This document shows, in pieces, positions 34,522 to 48,500 of a stretch of DNA of 64,000 bases. The notes beneath the pieces were generated by a model. It saw only the letters and a list, made by a program, of their open reading frames with translations. It did not search any database and was not told where the DNA came from. The position numbers and the translations under genes were made by a program. This stretch comes from Saksenaea vasiformis B4078 (Eukaryota; Mucoromycota; Mucoromycetes; Mucorales; Saksenaeaceae), in NCBI GenBank assembly GCA_000697055.1, contig JNDT01001766.1:1-64000 (forward strand). The letters are read 5' to 3'. Positions within the stretch are counted from its first letter, which is position 1. Each line of letters begins with the position of its first letter.

Positions 34522-36322
34522 ATGCCAACCCTTGCATCACTCACGAAAGTGGCAATACTTGCCGCGCTTTGTTCTGGTGTCGCGTACGCCCAGACAGCAG
34601 AACGATTCATTAAGCAACAAGTCGATGGCCTGACTACGAGCTGGTCAAATATTCATGATATGTCTGAAGACGCAGTGGACGGCTTCCAAGATGCGATTGA
34701 ATATCCTGCTTCCGATGTTTTCAAAACTTTTTCCCATCCTGCGTTTCCTGAATACGCGATGCGATACAAGTACCCCACTCTATGCGATCCTAGCGTGAAG
34801 CAGGTAGGGCGTTATCGCGTGGGGAACATAATATCCCGTTGACTCGGCAATAACTGTAGATCACCGGTTACTTGGATGTGTCCTCAGACAAGCACTTTTT
34901 CTTCTGGTTTTTTGAATCACGAAACAAACCGAAGGAGGATCCGTTGGTTCTCTGGTTGAACGGTGGTCCTGGATGCTCGTCTTTGACTGGTCTGTTGATG
35001 GAACTGGGGTAAACGACAATCAAATCTTTGTTTCTGTGAAATTAACCTTGATTGGTAGCCCCTGCGTTGTCAATGATGCAGGTGACGATACTCACATCAA
35101 CAAGTACTCATGGAACAGTAATGCCAGTGTTGTTTTCTTGGATCAGGTGAGTCACACAGGCTCAAGGCAATGACAATCTGGATTTTAAACTTGGAACACA
35201 GCCTCTCAATGTTGGTTACTCTTACGGAAATGGTGGCGCCCGCAACAGCGTTGCTGCGGCAGAGGATGTGTATGCGTTCCTTCAGCTTTTCTTCCAGGAG
35301 TTTTCTGAGTATGCCTCTCTTGACTTCCATATTGCTGGTGAATCATGTAACTATCCAAAGGGATATCTCAGATTTGCTAAGTTTCATCTTACGTAGATGC
35401 CGGTCATTACATTCCCGCTATTGGCAGTGTTCTAAATGACAACAACAAGGGACAATTCATGACTAACAGCCTGAAGGAGAAAGCCTCCACCTTGTCGCAT
35501 ATCAACCTCAAGAGTCTGTTGATTGGCAACGGCCTCACGGATCCTCTGACCCAGTACAAATATTATGCAAAAATGGCATGCGATAACGGCTACGGCCCCG
35601 TTCTTTCTCAGTCCATCTGTGACAGGATGGAGTCCGAGTATCCTGCCTGTGCAAACCTGATCAAGAGATGCTACAGCACCTCAAACAGATTCTTCTGTAT
35701 CCCTGCTGCAATGAAGTGTAACAAAGACCAAATCACACCTTATCAACAAACCGGAAAGAATCCTTATGACGTTCGCGAAGACTGCAAGGGTAACGCGACG
35801 ATGGTCTGCCTGACATTTATATACTGACTCTATGTAACATTAGGTGGTAACTTGTGCTATGAAATTCTTGGAAGCGTACAGAAATATCTCAACCGTGATG
35901 ATGTCAAGAAAGCTGTGGGCGTGGATCCTGATCTTAAGTATGATAGTTGCAATATGCAAATCAACTTCGACTTCCAAATGGCTGGTGATTGGATGCGCCC
36001 CTATGTGGAGGACGTAGCCCCGCTTCTGGAGGATAATGTCCGAATCTTAATTTACGCTGGTGATGCCGACTTCATCTGTAACTGGATGGGTAACAAGGCC
36101 TGGACTCAAGCATTGGAATGGAGCGGCAAGGAAGAATTCAATGCGGCCGGAGATAAAGACTGGATCTCGGACATTACCGGCCAAAAGGCAGGTGAGCTTC
36201 GCACCACTAAGGACCACAGCTTTGCTTTCCTGCGTGTCTATGGCGCCGGCCATATGGTTCCTTACGATCAGCCGGAGCATGCTTTGGATATGCTCAATTG
36301 GTGGATCGGACTTGATCACTAG
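34522..36322 (+). CDS. Vacuolar serine carboxypeptidase (CPY-like, family S10)
   Basis: The predicted protein of about 490-500 residues starts with a signal peptide ([23 protein letters not shown]) and a propeptide. The S10 core follows: [42 protein letters not shown] and NVGYSYG. Ser is in GESYAGHYIP (split by an intron), Asp in [13 protein letters not shown] and His in [11 protein letters not shown], completing the Ser-Asp-His triad. Cys residues typical of the family are present ([19 protein letters not shown]). Introns near 34803-34862, 35010-35054, 35146-35201, 35347-35396 and 35790-35845 restore the frame. It should remove C-terminal amino acids in the vacuole. An upstream in-frame ATG-less extension to 34501 was rejected; the ATG at 34522 begins the signal peptide. 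Confidence 0.92.
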
Positions 36323-36560
36323 ATTCATCCAATGTCTTCTCCTCTACAAACGCCAAGACAGGAATAATTTTGTCTCTACGTTTACCGTTCTCACTATACT
36401 TCGGATGACGTATCCAATGTTAAAACATCTGTCTAGTGAACAGACGCTTAAGCTATTGCAAAATAAAAGTTTTGCATCTATCCAAAATCCAGATCGATGC
36501 CCTAAGCTGGCTAATATGTAATGGGAACTGGTGCTTATTCAGACGATGAAACATAAATCT

Positions 36561-36848
36561 TTATTGCTGCCTTGTACAGTGGATAGATCCTTCTGTGTCA
36601 ATACACTGGAATCCACGACTAACCATAAAATTCTGGATCTGTTGCCGGTTTAAGCGAACAGCTGTAGCCGATCGTCGGTTGTCGTCTGAAAAGGCGCAAA
36701 TGAGACCCATTTCATGATTGTCGTCATCCACAGTGAAGCGTCCTGCACGTTGGTTTGACTCTAAGAATTGCTCGAGTCTCTGGTATGCTTCTGCCATGGA
36801 CATGTCATAAGGTCCTGATCGCACGACATCAGTTGTAAGGCCAGGCAT
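36561..36848 (-). CDS. Small hypothetical protein (95 aa)
   Basis: Open frame with ATG at 36848, charged composition and no stops. It contains VDDDNHEMGLICAFSDDNRR and ends in SIHCTRQQ. A splice-acceptor-like CCCGCGCAG lies shortly upstream on the minus strand, so there may be a 5' exon. No family recognised. It is convergent with the carboxypeptidase gene. Confidence 0.4.
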   Translation of the reverse strand: MPGLTTDVVRSGPYDMSMAEAYQRLEQFLESNQRAGRFTVDDDNHEMGLICAFSDDNRRSATAVRLNRQQIQNFMVSRGFQCIDTEGSIHCTRQQ

Positions 36849-39800
36849 GTCAAGTTTGGAATGAAGGAAGTTGCAGGGTTGCTGCGCGGGAATGAGGGAA
36901 ATAAGTCACGCTACCATCAGCTGGGTGTAAGCTGCGCTCTTGACATATCCTTCCACCCTTTCAACGTGAACAAAGTAGGGATCTCTCAATTAAAATAGGT
37001 CCCTACGCAAGTTGTATTGACAGTAAATAAGTTTCCTACGCTTCTCCAAATGTTACCTGCGTCCATAATTATTGTAGCATTGCATGAATGTAAAAAGAAG
37101 TGCTCCTCCCACGCAAATATTCATTTGGAGCGAACGACAAATAGTTTTAAATAGATGCAGGATGATACAAAAATACAGCATGAACGCATAACGTGAAGTA
37201 CTTTAAGTTCTCGACGTGAACTGTTCGTGTGCATGAATGAAATTATGTTGTCAACTTCGTGATTGGCATCGGAAAAACCGATTTATATCCAAAACGTGTT
37301 GTATTGAGAAGACGGATCCATTCAGATTGCCCATTATATACGTGAAAAATCAGCGTAGTTTCAATACGTATTTCCGGCCGTGTTCATGCAATTGTGCCAT
37401 GAAGAGGAGAAATTTACATCGAGAGACGAATTTATCTATACATGTGATTGATAGCATGAGATTATATGGGGAGCTGATTTAGTATCCAGATGAAGGATCA
37501 AGAAGTAGTTTCAGGCGGTGTCAAATTGGTCCATGGTCCTTGTCACCATGGTTAACATTTCCAAAAATGAGTTGACGGAGACGCGAAGCATTTTGGCAGA
37601 TGCGCAGTGGAATTGACTAAAAAAATATTTACGTCAAAGAGCGAATAACATTCTGATTTTCCCTACACTTTCAAAATTTCATTTTCTGTCCGAAGTGTAC
37701 GTTTCACATGCGACGACTTGAGTTCTTTGTCAACATTGAGTACGCGCATGGCTATCGTTGCCAAACGTCCGGTTGCAAACGGGATCTCTAACTGACTGCA
37801 AGTACGTCACTTGTTTAGCAAGTTGAGAGGAAAAATGCGTTCTTGTCTCACATTGAATGATCCATCGTTTCGGCAATGACGAGTGAGAAAGATATACCAT
37901 CTCTTTGGAGGAGCGCGGGTTTTCTATCGATTGTGCTACCGCAGTCACTTTTGCATACATAGGTTGTCCATGACAAATCCATGCCTCACTTTCTCAACAG
38001 ACACGCACAAAAGAAGTTATCATTAGCTCTCATTGATACGTCGCACGTCGTTTCTAGACATTTCGTTAAATTAGTAGAAGTTTCGCTGCGTTAGAAACTG
38101 TAATCCTGCCTTTTATTTACGTTTTCATAGAAGACTCGCGCGGGAACTTCGTCGAGTACCTTCCTAGGCACTCTTACCACACCTAGATTGGATGCTGCTA
38201 CGATACACATTATAGCTCACCCTACCTTCTAGCGAGATTGCCCTGAGAGGCGGGGGAAGTGTCTGAAGTGGAGTGCTCAAGGGAAAAGCTGAGACCATCT
38301 GGCTGAAAGTGCTACGTTTTGTAGAATCAGTCAAGGTCCGTTTCATTGAATAGCTAAACAGATCGTTCTGCGGATGCTGTTTGGAATGTACAAAAGCGAG
38401 TATCGAACGGGGACCTCGATGTGTGAATCGTGACCAACCGCGAGTTCCTTCTGCGTCCGACTAGTCTCGCAGCTTTTAAACATCTTCTGGCTCATATTTT
38501 CGGAAAGTTTAGCGTAATCGAAAATACGGATACACTTTTTTGTGGCACTTGCTAGAAAGGCGAGCAGATATACAAAAACGGTCCAACGTAAAAACTACAG
38601 GTAACCGTGCCATGGCGATCTAGCACTTTCTCCAGGACATCTGGCGTTTAGAAATACGTCTCGTAGATCGGCGACGAAGGCGAGATAAAAATATTCTCGC
38701 ATAGTCACCGGTTGATCATTCTCGTCATCAGATATCCGACATAGAGTCTACGGAAACAAGCTGAAATTGTTACAGAAAGGTGATCTTGCAAGCTGTCGAA
38801 AGCTTGATCACGTTCAGAGGCCAATTGGCATGTAAGGCTCAGTTGCTATCGTCTTGTCTGCTTGCATTCCAACGGAAGTTGGGATATAGGTCGAACAGTA
38901 GTTTGCTTACGAGCAGTTTTTCTGCGAAATGCGACACATGACATGTCGGACATAATCGTTGCGCAAGTTGTGCAAGGTCCATGTTGTCGAATTGTGATTG
39001 GCAGTGGCTTGGATTAAAAGGTTACACCTCCCCATGTCAAATGTAGATCCTGTGCGTCTGCATGAGTTCCCAGAGTAGGGTGTTCAGTCGCTATAGAAAA
39101 TCCTCCTGCACCATATATTCATCATTTAACCTAGAAAGTCGTCTAGAAGCATTTTGACTCCTTTTGCCATTGCCGATATCTGTGTGTTTACTGTCTGCTA
39201 GTTCCTGATGCATATTTTTCTTACTGTAATTCAATTTCTATTTACGCATCTGTCCCTAATAGCTTCGTGTTTAGTCCAAGAAATTTGATAATGTGCTTAA
39301 AACGCGATAACGGAATCGTATGATCATTTTACTGTGACGACCTTTACAAGAACCTGTCTCAATCATCCTCTTCCCGAGGATGCAGCCTCGCTGGGATTAT
39401 CGCTTCGTTTTGGGAACCAAGACTACGATCCATGATGGTTTGGACTGCTCCTCAGCGGTAAACCTACATACTCCACATACTTTCAGCCTCGTAATGAACC
39501 ATTCACCGAGGCAGTGGTGATAGCCAGTCGCAATGGATTGGCCAGATGAATCTTATAGTTATAGGGCAGTTTGAGTTAATCGCAATAGTCAACAACCAAG
39601 AGCAGCCTCAAAGCAGAATCTATATTGGAAGTGCCGAATACATGTGAGAACGCCCTTAGTTAGCTTCGGATAACTACTACCCTCAAGAGTTCATCCGTAA
39701 AAACACGTCAAATGGCAGGTTTATTGACACCGGGATCGTTTTTCTGTTGACCCATATCAACGGCTGAAAGTATGTTCGTCATTTCGAGATAACTGGAAAC

Positions 39801-40332
39801 GATGCATCAACAGAGGCGGACTTGTACAGGGAGCACTTGCAACCGATAGACTGAGATACAGGAATGGAGGGTAAAAGCTAAATAATAGGATGTGATTGAT
39901 ACTTCATGTGCTAGATTGAAATGATTACCGGGGATGTAAACAATAAGAACGAAGCCGAGAGAAAAAAAAAAGGCTCGCCTTCCCCTTAAAGTAAACCGCT
40001 CTGACACAATTATTGACTTGACGTAAGAGTATACAGTTATGTATTACACCCATTACAACGTCTTCATTCCCTCTGAGTACCGGTTTGACTACGTTGGATC
40101 TAACTTAACCTCTTGTATCGTACCCGTGCGAGGACGATATAGACGGAGCCGCAGACATTCTCAACCAACCACGCAAATTCTTTTTGAAATCCCGAAAAAA
40201 TTGGATCCCGTCTCGCAAACGCGCAAACCATTGCTTCTTTTTTAAACTTGAGGCACAGCTGGCACTGTCTAGAAACCAAGTCAGAGCCGACAATACAAGA
40301 AGACATTTCTTCCCTCTTCGTTTAAATCAGTC
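36849..40332. other. 3.5-kb gene-poor stretch
   Basis: The longest stretch without a recognisable gene in the window. Open frames are all below about 85 codons and none has a motif. There is no clear retroelement domain, tRNA or terminal repeat by eye. It probably holds the promoter of the beta-COP gene at its right end and decayed non-coding sequence elsewhere. Confidence 0.4.
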
Positions 40333-43300
40333 ATGGCAACCGACATTTGCTACACACTCGTTCATCAAGATGACGCGACGGAGCAACCGACCCTTCAAGA
40401 ATTTCAAAGGGCATTCGAAAGAGGATCCGATGAAGTCCGCATAGAAACCATGAAGAAGTTGTTGGTCATTATGCTCAACGGTGATCCAATGGAAAAGCTT
40501 CTGTTGCATGTTATCCGCTGTGTAGTCCCATCCAAGAACAAACAATTGAAAAAGTTACTTCATTTCTACTGGGAAATCTGCCCCAAGACGAAACCAGATG
40601 GAAAACTCAAGGAAGAATTCATTTTGGTGTGGTAAGCTCCAACTTACTCTCGTTTGATACCGGCTTTTACATTTTTTTCACTTAAGCAATGCCCTGAGAA
40701 ACGATTTGCAGCATCCAAACGAATACATTCGCGGCGCAACACTTCGATTCTTATGCAAAATTAAAGAAGCTGAGGTGTTGGAACCCCTCGTACCTTGTGT
40801 CCGAGAATGCTTGGTGAGTCAACCGTGATAGCGCCAATTTTTGAAAGCGATTTGTCACTCACAGGTGATGTGTTTCAGGAACATCGACATTCTTATGTGC
40901 GCAAAAACGCTGTCTTTGCCATCGGCTCGATCTATAAACACTTTGATATGTTGTTCCCAGACGCACCAGAAGTCATTCACAACTTCCTTTTATCGGTTAG
41001 TTACGATATGGAACCTTAACCGACTTAGTGAAGTTCACTATAGGAGGCCGATATGACCTGCAGACGAAACGCGTTCGTCGTACTGTGTAATACAAGCCAG
41101 GCGCTGGCAGTCGATTATCTTCTCCAATCTCTTTCGCTCGTACCGTCCTTTGACGAGCTGCTCCAACTTGCGGTCATCGAGCTTATCCGCAAAGATAGCA
41201 AAACTAATACTGCAAGCAAGGTAATTTCTTTTGTAGATTTCATAGAAAGGTGATATGGTATTCACTGCAAGCTTGACCAGGGTGCCTATATCCGCTGTGT
41301 ATCTGAACTGTTGACAGCATCATCTCATTCTGTCAAATATGAAGCGGCTAATATCCTCATGTTCCTCACATCCAACCCTGCTGCTGTCAAAGGTATGTAT
41401 TCAACAAAGATTCGTTTTTAATTCTGATGACATGTGTGTTTTAGCTGCTGCTTCTTGCTACATTGAGCTTATTGTGAAGGAATCTGATAATAATGTAAAG
41501 CTTATCGTGTTGGATCGTCTTGAAGACATCCGATCGAAACATGAACGCATCCTTGATGATTTGGTGATGGATATCCTGCGCGTTTTGTCGAGGTGAGTGA
41601 TAGCCATGTGAATATCATCATGCATTCATCGTGGATACAGCCCTGATATGGAGGTGCGTCGCAAAGCTATCCGAATTGCGCTCGAGATGGTGTCTTCCAG
41701 AAATGTACAAGAAGTTGTGCTTTTCTTAAAGAAGGAACTTTCCAAGACCCATGACCAAGAATATGAAAAGGTAAAGCGGAACTAAGTTGCGGATAGACGG
41801 ATGACTCATCACTGTTTCATTTCTTGCCTTTTTACTTAAAAAAAAGAACACTGAGTACCGCCAGCTGTTGATTCAGTCTATCCATTCGTGTGCAATCAAA
41901 TTTTCTGAAGTTGCAGCTAACGTTGTCCATGTGCTTATGGAATTCCTTGGTGATTCCAACAACCCTTCAGCCGTCGATGTCGTTTGTTTTGTGCGCGAGG
42001 TTGTTGAAAAGTTCCCCGATTTGCGACCCTCGATTCTCGAAAAGTTGTTGGAGACATTCATGGATATGAAGTCAGGAAAGGTTTTCCGCGGTGCTCTTTG
42101 GATTATCGGTGAATACTGTCAGGATGTGAAGGAGATCGATGAAGCATGGCAACAGATCCGTAATGCATTGGGTGAAATTCCATTGTTGGCTTCAGAACAA
42201 CGTCTTTTAGACGCTACTGAAACTGAAGAGGAAAGTACAGACGAAACAAAGACTGTTCCTTCCGGATCGGCTGCTCCACGTCGCATTCTTCCTGACGGCA
42301 CTTACGCTACCGAAAGCGCTTATACTTCTTCGCCAGCCACCGCAGCTAAGATTGAAGCTATCAAATCGGCAGCGAAACCCCCTCTCCGAAGTAATTACTG
42401 AATACTGATTGCGTACGTTGGTCTGACATTGTCATTTTAGCTCTCATTCTCCACGGTGACTACTTCCTTGGATCAGTGCTGGCCACTACACTGACCAAAC
42501 TTGTGCTGAGATACTGCAGTCTCGTGTCTGACATTGCAGCAGCTAATTCTCGTAAGGCAGAGGTAAGCAGCTACAGGGTGAATGCCGAGCATTGATGCTT
42601 ACAAAACAACTAGGCAATGCTTATCATGACAAGTATTATTCGTGTCGGTCAGTCGCAATTTGTGACGTATCCCATCGACGAAGATTCGTATGACCGTATC
42701 ATGCAAGATTTGCGTGTCATTGGTAGTCAGAAGGAAGACAAAGCTGTGGATACTGTATATCTGGAAGAGACAAGAGCCGTTTACTCCAAGCAAATCCAAG
42801 CAGAAGATGTGAGTAAATACCTACAAACGAAATGAGAATTAATCAAATGTTCAGAAACGTGCAGCGGAAGCGAAAGCGAAGGATAAAGCTGGTGTCAAGG
42901 TGCAGGTCGATGAGGCCATCGTGTTCCGACAGTTCTCAAAGAAGGGTGGAGAAAGTGCGGCAGATGAGGTGAGAGAAATTTAGCAGACAAGTGGTGATAG
43001 GGACTGACAAAGGAAGCAGTATGAGCAAGATCTGTCTCGCGCCACTGGTATCTCGGACAGCAAGGACGATCTCATGTCAAAATTGAATCACATTGTTCAG
43101 CTAACCGGTTTCTCGGATCCTGTTTATGCAGAAGCAGTGGTCAATGTTCATCAGTATGACATTCTGATGGGTAAGTAGTTTGTCTCTTGATCTTTATCAG
43201 TCGACTTACCGTGTCAAATATTTAGATGTCTTGATTGTGAACCAGACATCCGAAACGTTGCAGAACCTAACCGTAGAATTCGCAACCCTTGGTGACCTAA

Positions 43301-44049
43301 AGCTCGTTGACAGACCCGCTACCCATAACCTTGCTCCTCACTCTTTCCTCACCGTCAAAGCACCCATCAAGGTGTCCTCTACCGAAACTGGCGTTATCTT
43401 CGGCAATATCGTCTATGATTCCCATGGTACTTCCGAAAGCAACTGTGTTGTGTTGAATGACATACACATCGACATCATGGATTACATCAACCCGGCAACC
43501 TGCAACGAAACTCAGGTATGTCTAGAGCTCGTTGGCCATGTATATTAATATGTTGTTTGTAGTTCCGCTCGCAATGGTCCGAATTTGAATGGGAGAACAA
43601 GATCAACGTGAGCACCAACATAACGTAAGTAATTTATAAGGCATGAAGTCAAAGTGTTTTGTAGTTGACGTTGTATGAAATTAGCGACTTGAGAACATAT
43701 CTCAACCACATCATGGCATCTACCAACATGAACTGCTTGACTCCTGAGAAGCAGCTTGAAGGAGACTGTGGCTTCCTGTCGGCTAACATGTATGCACGAA
43801 GCATCTTCGGTAAGATCCATACGACGTGCTTGACAAACAGAAGAACTAAATATCGTGTAGGCGAGGATGCTTTAGCAAATCTTAGCATTGAAAAGACAAG
43901 CAGCGGTGCCATCACTGGTCACATTCGTATCCGCAGCAAGACTCAGGGTATTGCTTTGAGTTTGGGTAAGTTCGTTCATTGTCACTTCATCAAGTTCTTA
44001 CATTCTTCTAGGTGATAAAATTACTTTGGCACAAAAGGCGATAGCTTAA
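40333..44049 (+). CDS. SEC26: Coatomer subunit beta (beta-COP, Sec26)
   Basis: About 950 residues in more than ten exons. The N-terminal adaptin-like HEAT solenoid is clear: [86 protein letters not shown]. The linker ([25 protein letters not shown]) and the C-terminal appendage ([76 protein letters not shown]) follow in order. Beta-COP is a core of the COPI coat for retrograde Golgi-ER traffic. Introns are about 50-70 nt; example 40632-40684 joins LV to CNALRND. It converges with the ATP synthase delta gene, with 68 bp between stop codons. Confidence 0.95.
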
Positions 44050-44117
44050 ACCAACAATATAACTCAATAAAAGAAGTACACAGTAATCCTTTCTTTCTTT
44101 TCTTTTTTTACTGTAAC

Positions 44118-44810
44118 TCATTCCGATAGAGCTGCCTGAAGAGCCTCGTAGACGTCAACTTCTATGTTTGCAGACTCTCTATCTTGTTCAGAGATTGCGG
44201 TGTTCGCAACGCGCTGCGCTTCTGCAAGGGAAGCCTGTACTCTCTGTAACATAGCATCAACTCGCTGCTCACCAGCGTTTATGCAAATTTACCTCGAGCG
44301 AAATGTCTTGCAGGGAAGCAGCTTCAACAGCGTTAATCTTTAGACATGAATCAGGGCTTATCGTAGCGTAACCTCCCGACACTGACATGGTAATGTGAGT
44401 TTTAGTGTCCCAAAAAAAAAAAAGGATTACCGAAAAACCGATTGGTCATGTCATTCTCAATGACTTCAACAACACCAGGCTTCAAGTATTCGATCGTGGG
44501 TACGTGGTTAGCAAGGATACCCATTGCGCCGGAGGAAGTCATCAGATTGACTTGCTGAACATCCTGTGCTTTGTAAAAAACCTAACCGGTGGAGCAATTA
44601 AGCAAGAAGTTCAATTGCTAATCGTTTTTTACTTTGTTGGGCAACACAAAGGTCAGACGAAGTTTCTCTGGCGTCGTAACGGTACTATAGAAACGTGCTG
44701 TAGCACCAAGTGAGCTAACTCCTTCTATTTATCCTCTATTCCCTGCACATACGTGTAGAGGAAGAGATAGTAGCGAGAAAACGGCAAGATCTGCTAAAAA
44801 GGTGCATCAT
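44118..44810 (-). CDS. ATP16: Mitochondrial F1F0 ATP synthase subunit delta
   Basis: Small gene in several short exons. The N-terminus MMHLFSRSCRFLATISSS...RFYST is a mitochondrial presequence. The body matches the delta (bacterial epsilon) subunit: PEKLRLTFVLPNK, VNLMTSSGAMGILANHVPTIEYLKPGVVEVIE, FFVSGGYATISPDSCLKINAVEA, and the helical C-terminus ASLAEAQRVANTA ... IEVDVYEALQAALSE. It belongs to the central stalk of ATP synthase in the matrix. Introns include one at 44244-44292 (49 nt) joining SLE to RVQASL. No single open frame covers the gene, so ORF scanning misses it. The first of two adjacent ATGs is at 44810. Confidence 0.88.
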
Positions 44811-45558
44811 GGTAAGACAAATCGCGTGAACTCGGCGGACTCGCTATTTACATCATCCATGTACCGTCCGTAACAACCATTTCCCGTAAGGAACGAAGTT
44901 TTTGTTATATCTCTGTAAGCTTGTCGTGCTCATGGCAATTCTCTCAGTAAGTCGAAAGACGATGACGTTCGGAGACTGGGATGTCTCATAAAGATATAGG
45001 TATCGGCCCATCGCCTCCGAACATATTAACGACCTTGCGCAAAGTTCTTTCTTATCATTGCAAGGCAAGGCTCTTAGATTTCCAAAATAATAAGCCCATT
45101 TTACAGGGATAACTATTGCGAAATGATGTCAGTAGATTCCTTGCACAAGTTGTGGTGTGGATCTTCATGATCGATGCTGCCGTTCTTTATCGAATGCAGA
45201 GCGTGGACTGTGTCCGATCATCCACTACTTACCACGTTAACGGCTACCGTGTGCACAACTGTATGGCGCCCTTTCATTTCTATCCTGAACCATCTATTCT
45301 GCGTGTTGTCTGTCAAACATCATCTTCTGTTGAAGGAAGGACCTTCGTAAGGTGTAATTCTAAGGGATCCAAACGTCCTACCGCTTTGCGCTTCCTTAAC
45401 ACTGACATATTCGGATACAAGGTGTGCATTTTTCGCCATTTGACGTGTGATAAATGCTAGCCCTATTGTTACACACATGCGACTAGATTGGACCTTGTGT
45501 ATCCCAGTCAATCAAGAAGGAGCGGAAACAAACTATGCTCAGAAGGTTTATTGGCGGT
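44811..45558. other. Intergenic, no gene seen
   Basis: Between the ATP synthase delta start and the stop of the first Hsp110 fusion gene. An open frame at 45116-45460 (plus strand) is Cys-rich but unrecognised and lacks a convincing start context. Confidence 0.35.
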
Positions 45559-48500
45559 TCATAATGCGATATCATTCCTTGTTTTTGTTATCCTCTCTTT
45601 GTCTAGTTGGTCTTGGCTGCCAAATAGACACTCGATAAATGAAGAATCCGTGTCATCCGGCTCCATGTTTTCAGGTAGAGCGGTCAGGGTCTTGACGGAT
45701 GCCCAGTTGGCGTTTCTTGTTGTATCCTCAAATTCCTCTTCAGCCACTTGACGAATTATGTTGTCAATACGAGGGCCAAGAGGGCAACAGGAACGACTGT
45801 GTCCCTTCTCACCACACTGGAGGCAGAGAATCCTATTAACGTACAGGCGGGGGCAATCCGCACAAGCATGTCCTCGTTCATGGCAGAGTCTGCAATGGAT
45901 AGGCATTCCGCTCCACGTAACGTAAAAGCCATCCACAGAGTCGCACCACTTTACACAATGTTGAAGCTCTGGGTACGGCTTGTCATTTTCGGCCCGATAC
46001 CGATCAATCATAGCATAGCCTTCACCCATGAAGATCTCGTCGTTGTTCTCGAAGATCAAACCAGCATCCAAGACTCTCCCATAAATCTCGAGACTCTTGA
46101 TAATCCCATCCCTCAGTCCGCCCCATTTCAGGAATGGTAGATCGCTTAAATAGAGCTTTGTAGTCTGTGCCTTGTGGTGAACGGCCTCTGCAGCCAAAAC
46201 GCGGATGCCATTGTAATTGAAACCCGTGGAGCAAGCCTTATTTCTGGATTCTTGGTCAAATACGTCGAAGTTAATTTCAACAAATTTTCGCGCCCTGTCC
46301 CTGCAAGTCTTGCCTCCCACGAGGTCAGGATACTCAAGTTTGATCGCTTTTAAGATATCCATCACTTTGCCATCCAGTGAAGTAATGTCAAAGAAAACAC
46401 TTCCTGGTGAACGCCCTCGGCGATATGTATGAGTTTTGATGACGGCAGGCTCCTCCGGTGGAATGTGCATCAGAGAGCGGTGCGGCCTGGGAGGCCTGTC
46501 ATATTTACGCGTATCACGGCGTTTAGCTGAGAGCGATTCAGTTAAAGAGATGGGTGGCGTAGATGGTTCGTTTTCAGTGCTTGGATGGATGCAACTGGGA
46601 TTGCCAGCCAGGGACGAAGTTACGCCCTCCTTTTCCTCGCTATCATCCGTAGATTCTGCTGATGTAGAATCAAGGTCTTTCTTAATAGCATCCATTTCTT
46701 TCTCGTGAATATGTTCTGTAAGAAGCACAGCGACCTTTTTCAAGTTCGACAGCTTTTCAGCATACTCGGGCGCCGAGGCATTTTCGCTGTGATTATGTAG
46801 CCAATCCACAACTGCATCTAGTTCGCTTGCAAACTTTGCCTTGATCTAGAGATAATTGTGTTAGATTTAAAATGGCTGCCCGTTCACACTGTCAATCTTA
46901 CCGCGGGTTCAATGCATTCACCGTAAGGGCCGAGAATAACGTCCCGCATTTTAAGTCCATACTCTTCTAGCACTTTCTTTGCATTCTCTGTGGTTTCGGC
47001 CATATCCTCCTCAGCCAAATGATATCCTGTTTCTTGGATGTGCATATCGACGTCTTGTGTAGGGGCAATAGTATTCCCATCTGTTGTAGTCGAGTCTATG
47101 CCCTTTTTGTTGGCCTGTGTCTCTGATTCGAATGGTATCTTTTTCTGATTGCCATGGGAAGTCTCAAAAGAAAGAATGCCGTGAATATTGATCGTGATTT
47201 TTAGTTTGACTTCCGTTTGTTTCTTGTTAATCGATTTGACGTTCTTGATTTCCAGTAGTTTAATATGAGGATTAATGCCACACGGAAGATTTTCGGACTG
47301 GGCGTAGGCCGCCGTAACGGTAAACGAAGAACGTGAATACAATGTGATAATCTTGGTAGATGGGATAGGATCGCTGGTGCCAAATACCATCTTTTCGCCT
47401 GTGCTTTCCTCTGGCGTGGTAAACCATTGAAGCTTGATCGGGTAGGTACAGGTCTCATAAAGTTGAAAATGGCGAATGGTGGTCTCGGTCGACAACATAG
47501 CGCATTGGAGAGCGGCACCAAGGGCAGCGGTACCCTGTTGGTAGTTTCTAGGAATGTTCTTGCTGAAGAATTTTGTGATAGTTGCCTTGACAGATGGTAT
47601 CTGAGCACAACCGCCGCTCATCTCAACATGATCAATCGCTTCAACTTCCATACAGGAATTTTCCAAACATTTTTCTAACAAGCTCTCAATACGTGACAAA
47701 AGGTGAGCTGTCCACTTTTCGAACTTTGATCGTTTCACAACTATGGAGACACCCTTCTCATTCTTGATTGATTCAATGCGCACATTGGCCTTGCTGTTGG
47801 AAGAGAGACTTATTTTGCAGCGCTCAGCACCGACAATGAGTTGCATCCGAGAGTCGTTACCATTCTGCACATCCAAGTTAAGCTCGGAAGCCCATCGGTC
47901 GGCAAGAATCTGATCAAAATTTCTGCCTCCCAGATGCGTGTCGTACGCCGTGCCACAGACCGTTGATTTTTCTTTGTGAAACGATACAATAGAAATAGAG
48001 CAACTCGTATGCCCAATATCCACAAAGACAACATTTCGGCTTTTCTTCTTGGGAAATGGGGACAAACCAAATCCATAAGCCAGCGCGATCGCTGACAGGT
48101 CGTTCATCAGCTGTAAGCAATTCAAGCCCATGCTTCTCGCTGCTTCCAATACAGCCCGTCGCTGAATGTCCGTGAACCAGCCAGGAACAGTGATAACACA
48201 GTCAGACACGGGGATGCCAAGCTCTACGGATGCTGTCTCTTTCAGCAAACCGAGATAGCAGCTAAGAATGCCGACGCTTGTGTACGTTGCGTCCGTGTCA
48301 CGATGACCCAACTAATGAGTATCTATCAAGCTAAAATCCACAGTCAACTGTTGCTCCTTTTTACCTTTACCCCTACTTGACCATCTACATCCGCCAATTC
48401 GAAAGGTATAAAGCGTTTTTCGACATTCTGGATCTCAGGATCTTTAAATTCCCGACCAATAAGTCGTTTTGCTCCATTGAGTGTATGCCTAAAGTTGTGA

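Noticed and set aside
44265..44292. A 28-nt intron in the ATP synthase delta gene
   Set aside because: GTAAAT...GAGCAG would restore the frame, but using the next acceptor gives a normal 49-nt intron (44244-44292) and a protein that aligns without extra residues to the family, so the ultrashort intron is unnecessary.
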